Part shown: piece by piece, positions 30,031-43,400 of the stretch | Position numbering within the stretch: the first letter of the stretch is position 1 | Layout: the number at the start of each line of letters is the position of its first letter | Assembly (NCBI GenBank): GCA_965178125.1 | Contig: OZ237735.1 | Location: forward strand, 186,001 to 250,000 | Direction of reading: 5' to 3' | DNA length: 64,000 nucleotides | Source: Bilabrum cf. latius | Lineage: Eukaryota; Bigyra: Bicosoecida; Bigyra; Bicosoecida | The notes under the pieces: model-generated | What the model was told of the DNA's origin: nothing | Databases searched by the model: none | What the model saw: the letters and a program-made list of their open reading frames with translations, nothing else | Translations under genes and position numbers: made by a program

Positions 30031-33000
30031 TCAGTGTCGCTCCCTCTTCCCGCCAATGAGGCTCAAGAGGACTGGAATCACCAGCAGGGCATGAAACAGG
30101 CCCACGCTGAGCACCAGGAAGAGGCACACAAAGAAGCACCGGAAGATGTACGACGTGGACCCTGACAGCAGCGCCACTCCGAGCAGAGAGGACAGGCCTC
30201 CGTACAGCACCGGCCGTCCAAGGCTTACAAGCGACACGATCACGCGGGCTCTAGGCTCCGCTCCGCCCCACACCCACGTCTCTGGGATGTTGAGTGTCCT
30301 TTCCACCGCGCCGGCGAGCCCGCACATCTCCCCCCTCCCTGCATTGAGGCACGGCAGCGGCTTGCCCACGCCTGTTGGCCTGTCCCCATCTCCATCGCCA
30401 CTGATAACATAGTAAGGCGCGGCACTCTCGACGGCTTCAACTGCCGGTCTCCCGGCGGCAGCCGCGCTCCTCGCCCTCACTGCAGAGCCCCCCAGGTCCA
30501 CCCCGGCATCCTCACGGGGCGCGCTAGTTGCCCCTATTTCCTCTGGTTTCTCTTCTTCCCCGGCAGTACTGGAGGAACCGCTCGCGCCTCGACCGTTGAA
30601 GATGGCACCATTGGGCCCCTCAGCACCGTCAACCGCGCCCCCCGCTCTTCCATGCCCCTACCCCTGCCCCTCGCCACCAAGGGCATGGTGCTTCCTCTTG
30701 AGCATGAATGGTCCCGTCCACTCGTTGCCCCACGCCTAGTAGAAACCCTCGGCGGGGTGAGAGACCATGTCCAGACTGATGCCTAGCCCCAGGCATAGGT
30801 TGATTGCAGTCACCGAGTTCAGGTCGATGCCCTCCCCGCCCCACATGGCCATTCCGCCGAGCACCCCCACGTCGATGGACACGAGCATCATGCCCACCAG
30901 CAAGACAACAGGGAGGGAGGGCAGTAGCACGATCGCAACCAGGATCATGGCCGCAGCGCAAACCAGCAGGGTCTGGATGGTGGAGTACCTAACCGAGTTG
31001 AACTGCTCGAAGAACAGGAAAGGCTCGAACCACAGCCTCGCGGGAGCAGACGCTCGCTGTCCGACGGGCGCCCGGTGGTCTCCCACTCCTTCGTCTAAAG
31101 AGGCCCTCAGGTTCACCATTGCCTGGCCCATGTCCATTGATGAGTACAGCGGGGTCGTGCGCACCTCTACTTTGGAGGACACCACGCACGGCGCGCTCGT
31201 AGGATCCACGGATTCGTTCCTAGCCAGCGCTCCCTGCGCGGCACCCGCATCGGCGAGAAAGTTCGAAGCACCCTCGCTCCCCGGCACATACAGCCGCGAG
31301 CCATCCCCTGCCGGCGTGCCGTCTGCGTGCAAGTCAGCGGGATCCATTACCCCAGAGCAGACGGCCCGCCCTCGCGCCAGCGCAAAGCTCGGCCGCAGCA
31401 TCGGCCCGATGACATCCGTGCCCACGAGATCTGCCAGCACCTGCATGAACTGCGGCTGGGTCATGTCCTCGGGGTAGGATCGGATCAGGCGGAGCCCCTC
31501 AAACCACGGCAGCCAACTCTGGCCCACCCCGTTGCCGTCTAGCGAAGTGCCGAGCAGCTCGGCCAGCGAGCTGAGCCCGTCTCGGCAGGCCTGCAGCCGG
31601 AAGCAAGAGGGGGACGGCCAGCCGTCGGTCCCGAACCCAGCATCCACGGCAAATTCCACGGGCCGGCTTTCTACCCCCCGGAGTCTGGCGCGCATGTCCT
31701 ACGCACCATGCTGCTGGTCTACCGGAGAAGACAGGCCAACTAGCATCCTCAAATGGCCAGTGGCTGACTGGCCACGAGTCCTTGCTGCTGCTGCTGTTGC
31801 GATGCCTTGCAGCGCGTGTCTGGGATCCGTGCCGTCCGCACTGAGGTCAAGGGGGAGCTGCAGGCCCCCGAACTGCTCTTCCTGCGCCTCGAAGAAGTCG
31901 TGCACGTAAGAGTCGTCCGGCGCTAGCTGCTGCAGCTCCAGGTTTTCGCCAAGGTTGCGGATGGCTGACCCGAACACGGCCAGGTACACAACCCACAGCA
32001 CCAGCACTGCCACCCTCACCTCGGCTCGCATGAGGAACGGGGCTAGGCTGCTGGCACATGCCCTGTCGCACGCCCCCGACAGGACGGGGACGTCGTGGCT
32101 CTGCCCGTGCTGCGAGCCGCTGGGCTAGTCGTACAGTTGCTGCTCGTCCTCTCGCACGTGCTTTGCCTCAGTGATGGCAGACTCCAGAGACACGAACGGA
32201 GTGTTTCGGAAGCAGGTGCAGAGCAGCCTGTCTTCGGGGACGAATGATCGCCCGGGGAAGTCCATTCTCACCGCTACGTCCTACTGAAGCTGCCCGGTAC
32301 CGTTCATGTCTTGCTCGCCATCATCCTCTGCTACCAGCATGGGCCCGTCCTCTCCTTCCATCCCATTCAAGGATCCGTTGAAAGACCCCGGAGCCACCGC
32401 GGGAGCAGCGGCATCGTTGAGAGCATAGCCTCCATTGATGCTGGACCCGGCCTGATGACCTCGGTCGTGATCCTGATCCTCCTGCAACATGGCGTAGCTC
32501 TTGGAAACAGACCCGTCTCCATCAATGTCAGACCCAGGGGCACAGCAGCTGAAGGTACACGGCAGACGAACATCCCTGCTGCAATCAAAACGAGCGGTGG
32601 CGCCGACCACAGAGCCATCCCTCCGCACGGCCGGGTCCGAGCACGGAAAGCTGGCGAAACAGCCCCGCGGCTGCCCGTCGGCCTCTTGCACGCAACTCAG
32701 CATGCACGACGGACATATGGCCACGTCGTCATCGTGCTCCGGGCCCAGGCCGGCACCCACAGGGTGTGCCACCCGCCCGCAGCACATCGCCGATCGCCCC
32801 TGCGCCTCCCTGCGTGCGTCCAGCACCATCCAAGCCGTGAAGAAGGTGATCTGCAGCACGTAGTCACACAGGACTGTGGCCACTGCATACAGGCAAAAGT
32901 TCTGCACGCCCCGCTGCTGGGTGAGCAGCCCACCCACGGCGAACGCCAAGCAGTCCGTGATGCTCGTCACGGTGATCGCCACGCCGGCCTCGCGCATGGT

Positions 33001-34395
33001 GACGGCCAGCCGCTTGCGCAGGCCCCACCGCCTGGGCATGCGGCTGAGAGCTGCCTGCAGAACGAAGGCGTCATCGATGCCCAGCCCGATCGCCAAGAAG
33101 GGCAGACTCGCGTTCAGCAGCACGAACTTGATCCCCACGATGGCGCACAGCCCAAAGGCGAGGGGCACAGCCAGCCCCGCGCTGATGACTCCCGCCTGCA
33201 CCAGGGCCTGCCTAGAGACGAGAGTGTCGATCGAACCGGAGGCCATCGTGGCGAACATGCACATGAGTGCCGCGGTGGACACCACCAGTGGTATATCCGT
33301 TGAGCTGGACTCCTCGATGCCGTCGTCCAGCGAGCGCCCGGCGAGGTAGACCAGCTCCACGCCCACCCGAGGTGCTTCTGCGCTCAGCTTGGATGAGCTG
33401 GCCGAGCTGCTGGAGTCTCCGCCTGATAGTGGCGATGCCACTGGGAGCGCAGGGAGAGAAGATCTCTGCAGCTTCTTCCTCCACTTCTCCATGGTCTCGA
33501 TGAAGCCGAGCTCCCAGTGCTGCACCCGCATCGAGGCCGGCGACCTGATCGAGCCTGTCGGGCCGTCCCCACTCCCGCTGATCGGGTCCGTCCAGTCGTC
33601 CAGCGTGACCTAATAATCCATGCGGAGTGCACTCGCCCCCACCATGAGAGCATCTCCCTCGAGCTCGGGGCGGCCCGCAGACATTGGCAGGTAGGCCACC
33701 GCGTGGTTTGCGTCCTGCTGCAGGCACACCGGGAAGGTGGCCGGAATCGCAGCCTACGCGGAATCGGTGCCGGGCAAGTAGCCACCATCTAGAATAGAGT
33801 CCAAATTTTTCCTGGCGTCGTCGACAACCGAGCTATTGAATGCGCACAGAGGAGCTCCACTAGCAGAGCAATCGCCACCGCTGCCAGGCTGACACACATC
33901 ACGCATTGTGGTCTTTGGTATCTCGCCAGCAGCTTGCACTGCAGTGGCCAATACATCATCGTGAATTGCCATTGCTAACGCAATCCCTTCCGCTGTCCAT
34001 ATCCCACCAGAGAACCCCTCTGCATCTTCTGTCTTCTGCACATTTCCCGCACCCTGTATTCCTGTCGATTTCAGGATCCAAGACTCAGCCCTGGTGCTAT
34101 TGTAGGGAAACAAAACTCGCACGACTTTGCGGTCTACCTTTGCGCGGGACAGTTTCGGGCTGAATAGGTATTGCGAGGAGGTGGCCACCTCCTGGTGGAG
34201 CATCCCAGCGCTACCCAGCATCACCACCAATAGGCACGAGACAATTACGCACCAAGGGCGCTAACCAACCGCAATGTACTCGCCCCATGCCTCGAACCCG
34301 TGCTGTATGGAGTGCTTTACGATGTGGGAAGCCTTGCTCCAGCCCGGGGGGCAGCAGCCGCCGTCGCGTGGATGCGCAGCGATTTCCCGCAGCAT
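30031..34395 (-). CDS. RND-superfamily membrane protein of the Patched/NPC1/Dispatched type
   Basis: 1,454 aa in one exon from ATG 34395 (an in-frame TGA at 34465-34467 closes the frame upstream) to TGA 30031-30033. Eight TAG codons: 34261, 33754, 33610, 32281, 32125, 31699, 30736, 30658. A first membrane helix (WCVIVSCLLVVML) follows the amphipathic start, then a large luminal loop. A sterol-sensing-domain-like cluster follows (IPLVVSTAALMCMFATMA ... LLNASLPFLAIGLGIDDAFVLQ ... GVAITVTSITDCLAFAVG), then a second loop and the C-terminal helices (INLCLGLGISLDM; GLFHALLVIPVLLSLIGGK). GIDDAF matches the family G-x-D-D proton-relay motif. Patched/NPC1 relatives move sterols or lipids. Substrate and membrane are not deducible. 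Low-complexity inserts enlarge the loops. Confidence 0.85.
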
Positions 34396-34628
34396 TGGCA
34401 ACTGCCGAATAACAATTGGAGTAGCAGGCTCTTTAGCTTGCGCAAAGGGGCACGCAGGGATCGCTCAAAGGACACGAAGTGCTCCTGTGTTCCTGTCACG
34501 CTGACGACGATTCGGCAGCTGGTTGGACGCGTGCAACAGAACAGTGTGACGTGTCGTCATCGCGTGTTCGCCCCGCTCCTAGAAGGAATCCGAGCGCTGG
34601 AGGTCTCGTTTCATTGGATTCAAAGCAC

Positions 34629-37291
34629 TCACGTGGATGCTGCGATCGCCGCCCCGGTCTGCTCGCCGTGCATGGCCCTCTGCCTCATGCGAGCCAGCAT
34701 CTCCGCCTCGGCGGCCTGCTCCCGCAGCTTCTGCTCTTTCTCAGCTTCCACGATGGCTGCCTCCTTGGCGATTTCCTTTTCATCTACCTCCTCTATAAGA
34801 ATCTCGGCTCCGTCAGGCACTGCGTAGTACTGCAGCGTGCGGCGATCGTCCTCCATCACAGAGGGGAAGGCGTTCGGCTGGTCCCTGTAGCAGACCCTCT
34901 GCATGGAAGGGGCCACCTTGAAGGCGCGGGAGGCCATCTGCTTCACCTGCAGCACTTGCATCGTCAGCGGCAGCCTCTTTTGGATCGGTTCCGCAGTGCA
35001 GGAGCGGGCCGCCATGCTCCGTATGGTGACCCGTACCGTGCGGTCCTCCAGCCGAGAGCTGCTCTGCAACACGGCAGACTGGGCCACCACCTCGGGGTGC
35101 ACCGCAAGCAGGGTCAGGCCCCGCGGGTGCTCCTTCAGCAAGCCCGCCAGACGGGCCTGAGCCACAGAGGCCGGCGACAGGCCGGCGCACTCTCCTGTCG
35201 CAAGGGACAGACCTCCCGCTCCGTTCACGGCGGCCACCAAGCAGCTGGCCTGGCCTGCCACCATCGCAGTCGGGTCAGCCGCGCCTGGCCCGGGCCTGCC
35301 CTTGCCCGGTGCCCGCGCGCCCGCCCCGCTCTCCAGCGCCGCGACGATTTCCTCCCCCACCGCACCCACGGCAGCCGCTCGAAGCTCGGCGTGCGCCGCA
35401 GCGATCGTCGCCGCTGGGGTCACCAACTCCTGGGAGCCGGCGGCGGCGCCCTCCCCCGCCCCGCCCGCTGCCGCACCCTCGGGGGCGGCCGATGAGCCAG
35501 GTGCCGCCGCCGCCGCTTTGCCCACCCCCTTGTTCCCCAGCATCCTGGCTGCCTCCCTGGCGTACACCTTCTCCGCGTCTGTCCTTTCCCTCCCCCGCAC
35601 CTCGCTGCCGTTGAGCACCAGCAGCCCTGGCAGCCTCGCGATCACGTGCTGCCGCGCGGCGGATGGGCCCATCTCCGCCTCCTCGAACACCTTGGCGTCC
35701 TTGAGGCGCAGGCGGGAGAGCGCGGGGAAGGCCACGAGGGCGTCTACGGCTGCCCAGCTGCCGATGGGGTTGTTGCTCAGGCAGAGGGTGTGGAGGCGGT
35801 GGAAGGGCAGGCCCGTGGCCTCAGCGGGCACCGAGATTCCGCCCACGCCAGGCACCACCACGGCAGCAGGTTCGGTGCTGGCACCGCTGGAAGCGGCCCC
35901 GGCACGCGCAGCCGCAGCTGCAGCCGGATCCGCCACCCTCGCGCACCGTATGGCGTACTGCACGGCTGACTCGGAGGGTGGCTGGAGGGGCAGCGGCGGG
36001 AGCGCATCCATCCCATGTGAGTATGCCATCTGCGTGAGCTTGTTTCCATTCAGCTGCAGCTGCCCCAGGCACGGCAGCGTCCTCAGGCGCCAGGCCTCTC
36101 TCCAGTCCGAGATGGAGTTGTCGTTCAGGCTGAGTCGCTCTAGCAAGGGGAAGGCCTCGGCGAGGAGCGCGGCGCCGTCCTCCCCTGATTCCGATTCCGA
36201 TTCCTTCTGTTCCGCTCCACCTGCGCTGCGCACCGCGGGCGGGGCCAGCGACTCGACTCCGCAGCTGCACAAGTGCGCCTCGACTAGCCGGGGCATGTGA
36301 CGAGCGGCCCTCACCAGCGTGTCCCAGCCCACGCCTGTCCCGCTGAGGATGAGGACTTGCAGGCGGGGAAACTTGCCGTCCAACAGCTCGGCCGTGGCAC
36401 TGTCTTCCCTGGGTAAGTTTTCCATCGCGTTGTCTGCCAGGTTGAGGACCTGCAGGCCCGGCAGCTGCGCCCCGATACGAGCAATGTCCTCCCATCCGCG
36501 GAGCAAATTCTCGCGGAGGTCCAGCTCCCGGATGCGCGGAGCAGCAGAGCCCAGCAGGCCCTCCTCTACGCGTGACACGGCACAGCCTTTCAACGAAACG
36601 TTGAACAGCCGCTTCAGCGCCTGGAATTCCCTGCGAGTCGGAGAGGGAAGGCTGGCAGGAAAAGGCTAGCACAAGTCGGGGAGGTAAGCCGGGTGCCGGG
36701 TGTGCCCGCTTCAGGAAGTGAATAGCTCGAACGGGGCGCCGTGGCGGCCTAATAGTGCACGCAAAACAACCGAAGCAAACTATAGGTCCTCACCTGACCT
36801 TGTCTCGCCCCACGAACACCACTTCAATATCGCCACCCGACTCTGCGTCCGTCACCGTTCCGCCAGCCTCAGCGCTATGATCGCTGTATTTCTTGTCCAT
36901 CGCAGCCACGATCTCATATCCTTTAGATAACAGAGGCAATTTCATGAAGGAGCCCTGTCCTGCGACGCACGTGAAGTACCTGTGCTGCTTCCCGTCCGTT
37001 TTCGAAACGACCGAGCCGTCGTGCTTTCCCCTACCTGGGTCGTCCCATTCAACACCTACGCGCGCAGGAAATGCTAGAAACACATGAAATATGCAATAAG
37101 TCGCGTAAATTCTCAAAGTGAGGAGCCATTGCCGCCACTCTCTCACCAGCGTACACCGTATCGGCGTTTTTTGAAGTTGCGACGCCGCCAACGTACCGAA
37201 CTGTCCCGCGGCAGCCACCTGCATCGACCACCCGGTCGCCCACGCTAAAGGTTGCGATGGTCTCTTTCGAAACGCCCCCGACCGCAGCCAT
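34629..37291 (-). CDS. TBCE: Tubulin-folding cofactor E homologue
   Basis: Three exons, 37291-37147, 37055-36794 and 36630-34629, give 802 aa with a TGA stop; human TBCE is 527 aa. Introns are 91 and 163 nt with GTGAGA and GTGAGG donors, and both splices restore the fold. The N-terminal CAP-Gly domain spans the first splice: VGDRVVDAGGCRGTVRYVG, then GVEWDDPGRGKHDGS and GQGSFMKLP. Leucine-rich repeats follow (VSLKGCAVS, IRELDLRENLLRGWEDI, LQVLNLADNAMENLP, LQVLILSGTGVGW, HTLCLSNNPIGSWAAVD, LRLKDAKVF). An Ala/Gly-rich insert precedes a C-terminal ubiquitin-like domain (TIRSMAARS ... LQYYAVPDGAEILI). The protein takes alpha-tubulin from cofactor B and helps form the dimer. No TAG codon. Shares a 203-bp divergent upstream region with the debranching-enzyme gene. 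Confidence 0.92.
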
Positions 37292-37494
37292 GATTCGAGA
37301 ATGCTAAATCCATCCAATAATACAGTCTTCTGTCCGAAATGGCTCGGTACAAACAAGATCTGTCACGATTCCAATCAAGCTTAAAAATGAGTTTTGTACT
37401 TCGATTGGACGAGTATGGCTAGCCTCAATTCAAAGGTCTATTGCTTGTTCCCGAGAATGGACGGGTGTTGGTGTCAGTTCCGCCCAATCGGCGC
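37292..37494. promoter_or_regulatory. Divergent intergenic region TBCE / debranching enzyme
   Basis: 203 bp, noticeably more AT-rich than the flanking coding sequence, between the minus-strand TBCE start and the proposed plus-strand start at 37495. It probably holds both promoters; no specific motif recognised. Confidence 0.4.
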
Positions 37495-40400
37495 ATGGAT
37501 TCTGTAAGAGTTGCACCTGCACGAGTTACGAATACGACCGTTCTGAGCTCGCAAACATTGCAATGCACAGTGTTTGTTCCCACTATCCGCTTTTAACTCA
37601 TTGCAGAAATCTCTTCGTCTTTGGACAAATTCCCCTGTCAGCACTTCGACCTCGTATCGCCGCAACGCGTACCGGCCCATCGGTGGTTGTACCGCCGCCT
37701 CGCCTGATGGGGAATGGCAGGCACTTTTGGAGCTGCATAGGCCGGGGGCATTTGAATTTTTCCTTGAGTACGAACCGATCCGGGACTTGTGCCTAATTGC
37801 GCACTCCCCTTCCCGAACTTCTGCGCACGACAGCCACCCGTACGATGATCTGGCATGGGTATAGCGAGCTGAATCTGACGCTCACGAGGCGTATGGCGAT
37901 TCTGCCGTGGACAATTCGCCAGTTGCAAAGGTTTTGGGCTCGTGCGTGCTCGCTCAAAACTCGCCGCTCCCAGGAAGGGGCCCCTCTGCATCCGCACGGT
38001 CAGACCCCGTCAGGTTCGTCTGCACGCCGAATCTTCGAATACGAGGGGCACAGCAGGAAGGATCGGACGCGGACGAAGAGGCGCTGCCGTACGCCGGGAT
38101 CACGTTGCAGACGCAGGTCACTCGCTGCCTGGGCCCTCTCCGGCACTGGGCGTGGACACTGGCCGACCCCGTGCGCTCGGGCTACACGATGGTCCACTTC
38201 ACCCCCGTGCAGAAGCGGGGGGCGTCTGGGAGCGCGTACTCGATCTGGGACCAGCTGACCCTCGACCCGGAGCTGTTTCGCGGCGATTCTGACGTCATCG
38301 CTGCCGCAGACCGTGCGGCATCCGAGACGCTCAGGCAGATCGCAGCGTTACCTGCCGATGCGGGCGTCCGAGCGGCAGTGGAGGCAGCGGCAGCAGAGGC
38401 CCAGATGGACTTGAAAGACCTGGGCATGGAGTCGTCTTCGTCCTCACTCGAGCCCCTTGCGTGGCTGACTTCGAGCGAAGGCGGCAGCGACCAGAGCGCG
38501 GCAGCATCAGGATCAGGATCAGGGTCAGGATCAGGATCAGGATCAGGGGCATAGTTAGGGTCAGGGTCCGGGTAGGCAGCCGTGGTGCCGGCGGGGATCA
38601 GAACGCGCGTGGTGCGCAAGGCATTCAGCGGCATCTACGATTGGTTGAAGCACGGTGAGCCTCGCAAGATCCACTGGGCCGAGCAGACTAGGAGGGGCAG
38701 GTCAGGTGGCATGTCTCCTCACGCCAGTGCCTCCACTCGCGAGATGGCCGACTACGATCCTGACCTCAACGGAGAGGTGGAGGCCATCAAGATGCGCAAG
38801 CTGGCGGGTGCACTGGATCAGCTGGAGCGCCGTGGGCGGGCGCTCTCGATGGTGGACATCGTGCTGAACCACACGGCGGCAGACTCGGCGTGGCTGGGCA
38901 GACACCCGGAGGCAGGCTACTCGCTGACGAACTCGCCTGCCCTGCGAGCTGCTGCCGCGCTGGACACGGATCTGATGCGGTTCAGCCACGAGGTGGCGCA
39001 GGGGCAGTACCAGGGCGATGGCGCCAGCCCGAAGCTGTGCAACGCCGATGCGGTCAACAGGGTGGTGGACGTGGCGCGGGATGTGGTGCCCAAGAGGCTG
39101 CGGCTGTGGGAGTACTACGTGGCGGACACTGTGACGGAACAAAGGGCGTTCCTGGCCTGGGTCGGGGCCGGGACCTCTCACGATTGTTTCGGGCCCCGTG
39201 GGGGGCGCCCCTCGCCGGATGTTGCAGGGGCGGGCTCCCTCGTGTTCTCCATGCATGCCGTGCCATTTGAGGCCAGGGAGGACGCAGTCATCTGCGACCC
39301 TCTTTACGGAAGGGGGGGCATGCAGCGCGGAGCCAGGGCCCTGGATCGCGTGCGGAGTCGTACCGAGGGTTTTAGCGATTGGGACTTCGGGCCCAGTCTG
39401 CCTGACGGCGAGGTGGACAAGCTCGTTGAGGCACTCTATGGCTCGGGGGCCGTGTGGAACGACGGATCGGGAGGTAGGTTTCCTGTGCACGTGGCTCCCG
39501 ATGAGCTGGTGGCAGAGATTTAGAAGCACTTTGGACACGCGATGCAAGGAGCAGGGCCAGTGGTGGACCTGGCCCAGCTCCGGCGAGCCATCGACCAGGG
39601 TGCCGATGCTGCAGACGACGAGACCTTCGCGGCGGCTGCCAGGTCCCTCTCGGTGGTGCAGCGATGCGTGGCTGCGGTGAATGTCCGGCTGTACAAGGCT
39701 TACGATGCGGACATCGACAAGGCATTTGGTGCCGTGCGTGGCACTGCGCTGCACGCCTGGCTGGGCGAAAAGAGCGGTCGGGAGTCTCTCAGCCTGCGCT
39801 ACCCGCTCGTGTACTCGTACTTTGCGCGGGTGGGCCGGACACCCAGCGTGGAAGTAGGGGGCGGTGCTGGTGACTCCGAGTCCAAGGTGGCGGGGCGAGC
39901 GGGGGCCAGCTCCCGCCGGCGCGTGCGGGCGGGTCCCTCCGCGGTGGGGGATGAATTCGAGGTGCCAGTGGACGAGACCGGCGTTGAAGGACACTGTATG
40001 GCCTGCAATGGATTCATCTGGGGCGGCGAGTCTGGCATTGATTTCACCCTACCGTACGATGCCATTCCGTAGTACGTGAAGGTGCTGAATCGGCGCAAGA
40101 CCATGCGGTTCCGCCAGCGCAAGTGGAGGTCCCGTCGCGGATCCCCAGGTGTGGAGGAGCGCTCGGACCCTGATGCGGACAGCACTGGGAGGGCCAGCAG
40201 CAGCGCGGAGGAGGGAGGTGACCAAGAGGACGACGAGCCAGAGACGCCAAAGAAGGAGACGGCCGATTTCAGCATCCCGCATGACTCTGCCTGGGATGCC
40301 CGGGCAGCGCGGGAGGCAGGACACAGCCACGGGCCTGGCGTGCTCCGGCGCATCAAGACGCCCACGCAGTCCGAGATGGACGAGTTGTCCGGGCAGGCGT

Positions 40401-43400
40401 TCGGGCAGGTCATCGGTGTGCGTGGATCCGGTGCTGCTGGCCAGGATAGTCCAAGACGGTCGGGCTCCGCTGCTGATGCGTAGTCTTCGTCTACAGGTCG
40501 GCGCGATCCTTTCAGCGTGAAGCTTAGGCGGATCAGCAGTTTTTATGAGGATGCTGGAGCCGAGAGCAAGTCTAATGACGATCCCTGGTCCTACCCGTTC
40601 CCCTACGCCTTCTCGAGTGGCTTGGCTAGCGAGCCGCTGCAGTGGGAAGGTGGTAACGCTGTTGGTGCCGCCGAGGCAAAGCAGGGAGGAAGCGCGGAAG
40701 GTGACGACGAGTCACCAGACGACAGCGACGACTCGATCGCGCGCACGCCGGCGGGCTCCCGCAGGAGCACACCGACCAGGTTCAAGCGGGTTCGGGTCTT
40801 GTCTCGAGGTGACCAGATGCTCCATCTGCCGGCAGAGCTCGGCATCCCGGTGCTGAACTCTTCCACCCCGTACATGCGTAGGTCCCTCGTGATCTGGGGC
40901 GACTGCGTCAAGTTACGGTACGGCCGATTTCCCATGGATTCCCCATGGATCTGGGCGCATATGACAGAGTACGCGCAGCGCATGGCCTCTCTGTTCCACG
41001 CCTTTCGCATCGACAACTGCCACGGGACGCCCATCCATGTCGCCGAGGCAATCCTGGATGCGGCTCGAGCCGTGCGGCCCAGCCTGTACGTGAACGCTGA
41101 GCTCTTCACGGGGAACCGGGACATGGACATCGCTTACATCTCCAGGCTCGGCATCAACTCTCTCGTCCAAGAGGCGGTGCAGACTGATAGTGCCGGGGCC
41201 ATGGTGGGGAAAGTGGCGCAGGGCGGCGGTCGGCCGGCGGGCACGCTGCAGGACCCCAACCTGGCGGTGAAGGAGCTGCTGCCTGCTAACGTGCCCGGAG
41301 TGCTGTTCGACTGCACGCACGACAACGAGGCTCCAGCCAAGATCCGCACCGGTCGGTGGTCCTTGCCCACCCTTGCAGCAACCTCCATGTGCGCGGGGGC
41401 TTGCGGCTCCGTTCGCGGCTTCGACGAGTGCGTGCCCGTCAACCCGAGTGTGGTATCTGACCACAGATTGTACGCCCGTGTGCCGCCGTGGGAAGAGATG
41501 CTGGCGTCGTGCGACCCCTCCTATCCCGAGTCACAGCTCAGGCGGGACGTCCTCGAAGCGATCACTGGTGCAAACAAGCTCGAGCCGCTGCCTCAGTTCC
41601 GGGGCCAACTGGCAGCCGCTCTCAACCGAGGTGCGCCAGCGGCCCTCCACGCCTTCCGCCTTGCCTTTACTAGGCTGCGCATGTACCTCTCGCGAGCTGG
41701 CTTCAACGAGGTGCACGTTGAGTGCCATGGGGGAGAAGGCCTGCCCGGCGCCGACGTACAGGTGGTGTATCGAGCTCACCCGGGTAACACGAGCACATAC
41801 GTGCTGCTTGCTCGGCAGGCGTGGGAGAAGGCTTCTCTGTCCGGTAGCGACCGCTCCATGGAGCCGATCCAGATGCGTGTGGATGGGCGGCTCACCTCAG
41901 TGGTGCTCGCGGGTCGGTGCGACGTGCAGGAGTGGGCCGTGCGCAACAAGGCGACGGTGGGCGCGCGCGCGGCTCGATCGGCTAGGGTTCGGGCTGCCGC
42001 TGAGCGGTTGGGGCGTGACGCGACGCATGGAAGCGAATCGCGTGGGCACGCTCTGCCTGGCTCTTCCAAGGCGTCTTTCACGGCGTGGCGGCACGATGCC
42101 GGCGTGATCAACGGCTACTTTGCGCCCTCGGTCGTTGCAATCGAAAAGAATTTCGCGAATCGAGTTGGAATCGTCTTGGATGAGCTCGATGCCGAGGGTG
42201 GCGAGGGTAAAAGATGCAGCCACGCAGTGTTTGGCTCCGGAGACCGCGCCTACGACGGATTCGTCGGATCGCTTGGCATGGTGCGAGACGTGAAGTGCAC
42301 AGAGGCGGGCAAGGGCTCGCTGCAGAGCACGGTGGTATCCGACCTCTTCCTTGATCGAGCGCACTTTTAGCCAGGGAGCGTGCTGCTGCTTAGGGTAGAC
42401 ACCGCTGAGAGCCCGAAGCTTGGCTCCGTCACGGACGGCGGCGATGCGAAAGGATCCAAAGAGGCGACTTCTGCTGCTGGGACTCCGCCTTCGTCGTCGG
42501 AGAGTAAAGGCACGCAGCCAGAGACCCTGCCGCTCCGTGAGCTGCACGATCGACTTGTGGACAACAGCGACGTGACCCTATCTGACCTGTGCGTGCTGCT
42601 GTATCGCGCGGAGCCCGAGGAAAAGGACGACTCTGGTGGGGCCAGGGGCTGCTACGGGTTGCCTTCGTCTGGCTTGCTTCCGTGGGCGGGCGTTATGGGC
42701 CTGCTCCGACCGCTGGTGCACGTTTCGAGGTGGAACGACACGGGACACCCGCTCTGTGGGAACCTGAGGGACGGCATGTGGCTCGCTGAGTACACGATAG
42801 ACCGCCTGCGGCGCCGCAGCAGCCTGGGTCCCGCGGCCGACTGGCTGCAGCAGTGGTGCGAGCGTGTGCGAGCCATGCAGCCAGGGCTCCGGCCCCAGGC
42901 CTTCGAGCGGGTCATGCGTGCGTTCATCGGGGTGTCTCTGGCCGCTGTGTTTGAGAGGATGAAGGAGTCACCGCTGCTGCGGCTGGCGAAGCAGCGAGCT
43001 GACAGGCTCTTGAGCGCCCTGCGCGATGGTGATGAGTCGATGCGGACCCAGCGAGGCCGCAGCGGGCTGGCGGTGGATGTGGAAGCCACGACTACGTTTG
43101 ATATGGGGGATGCTGGAAATGGCGTGCACGGCGCCGGCGATTCCACTCCTGCTGCAGCTACTGGTTCGAGTGTCGCACAAGAACCGGAGCCCAGAGCCAG
43201 CGCATCCCCCTCTGTGGGATCCCATGCGTCGATCGACACGATCGTTGCCATGAACCAGGGCTTCTTCTTCCGGCTTAAAGGCGGGACACTCGGTGACGGC
43301 AGCGAGGTGGGCAGCCTTCTGATCCCGTACGACCACAGCTTGCTGCTGACGTCGATCATGCTGTTTGCCGAGCAGCCCAGTGCTCCGCTGGTGGACGCCA

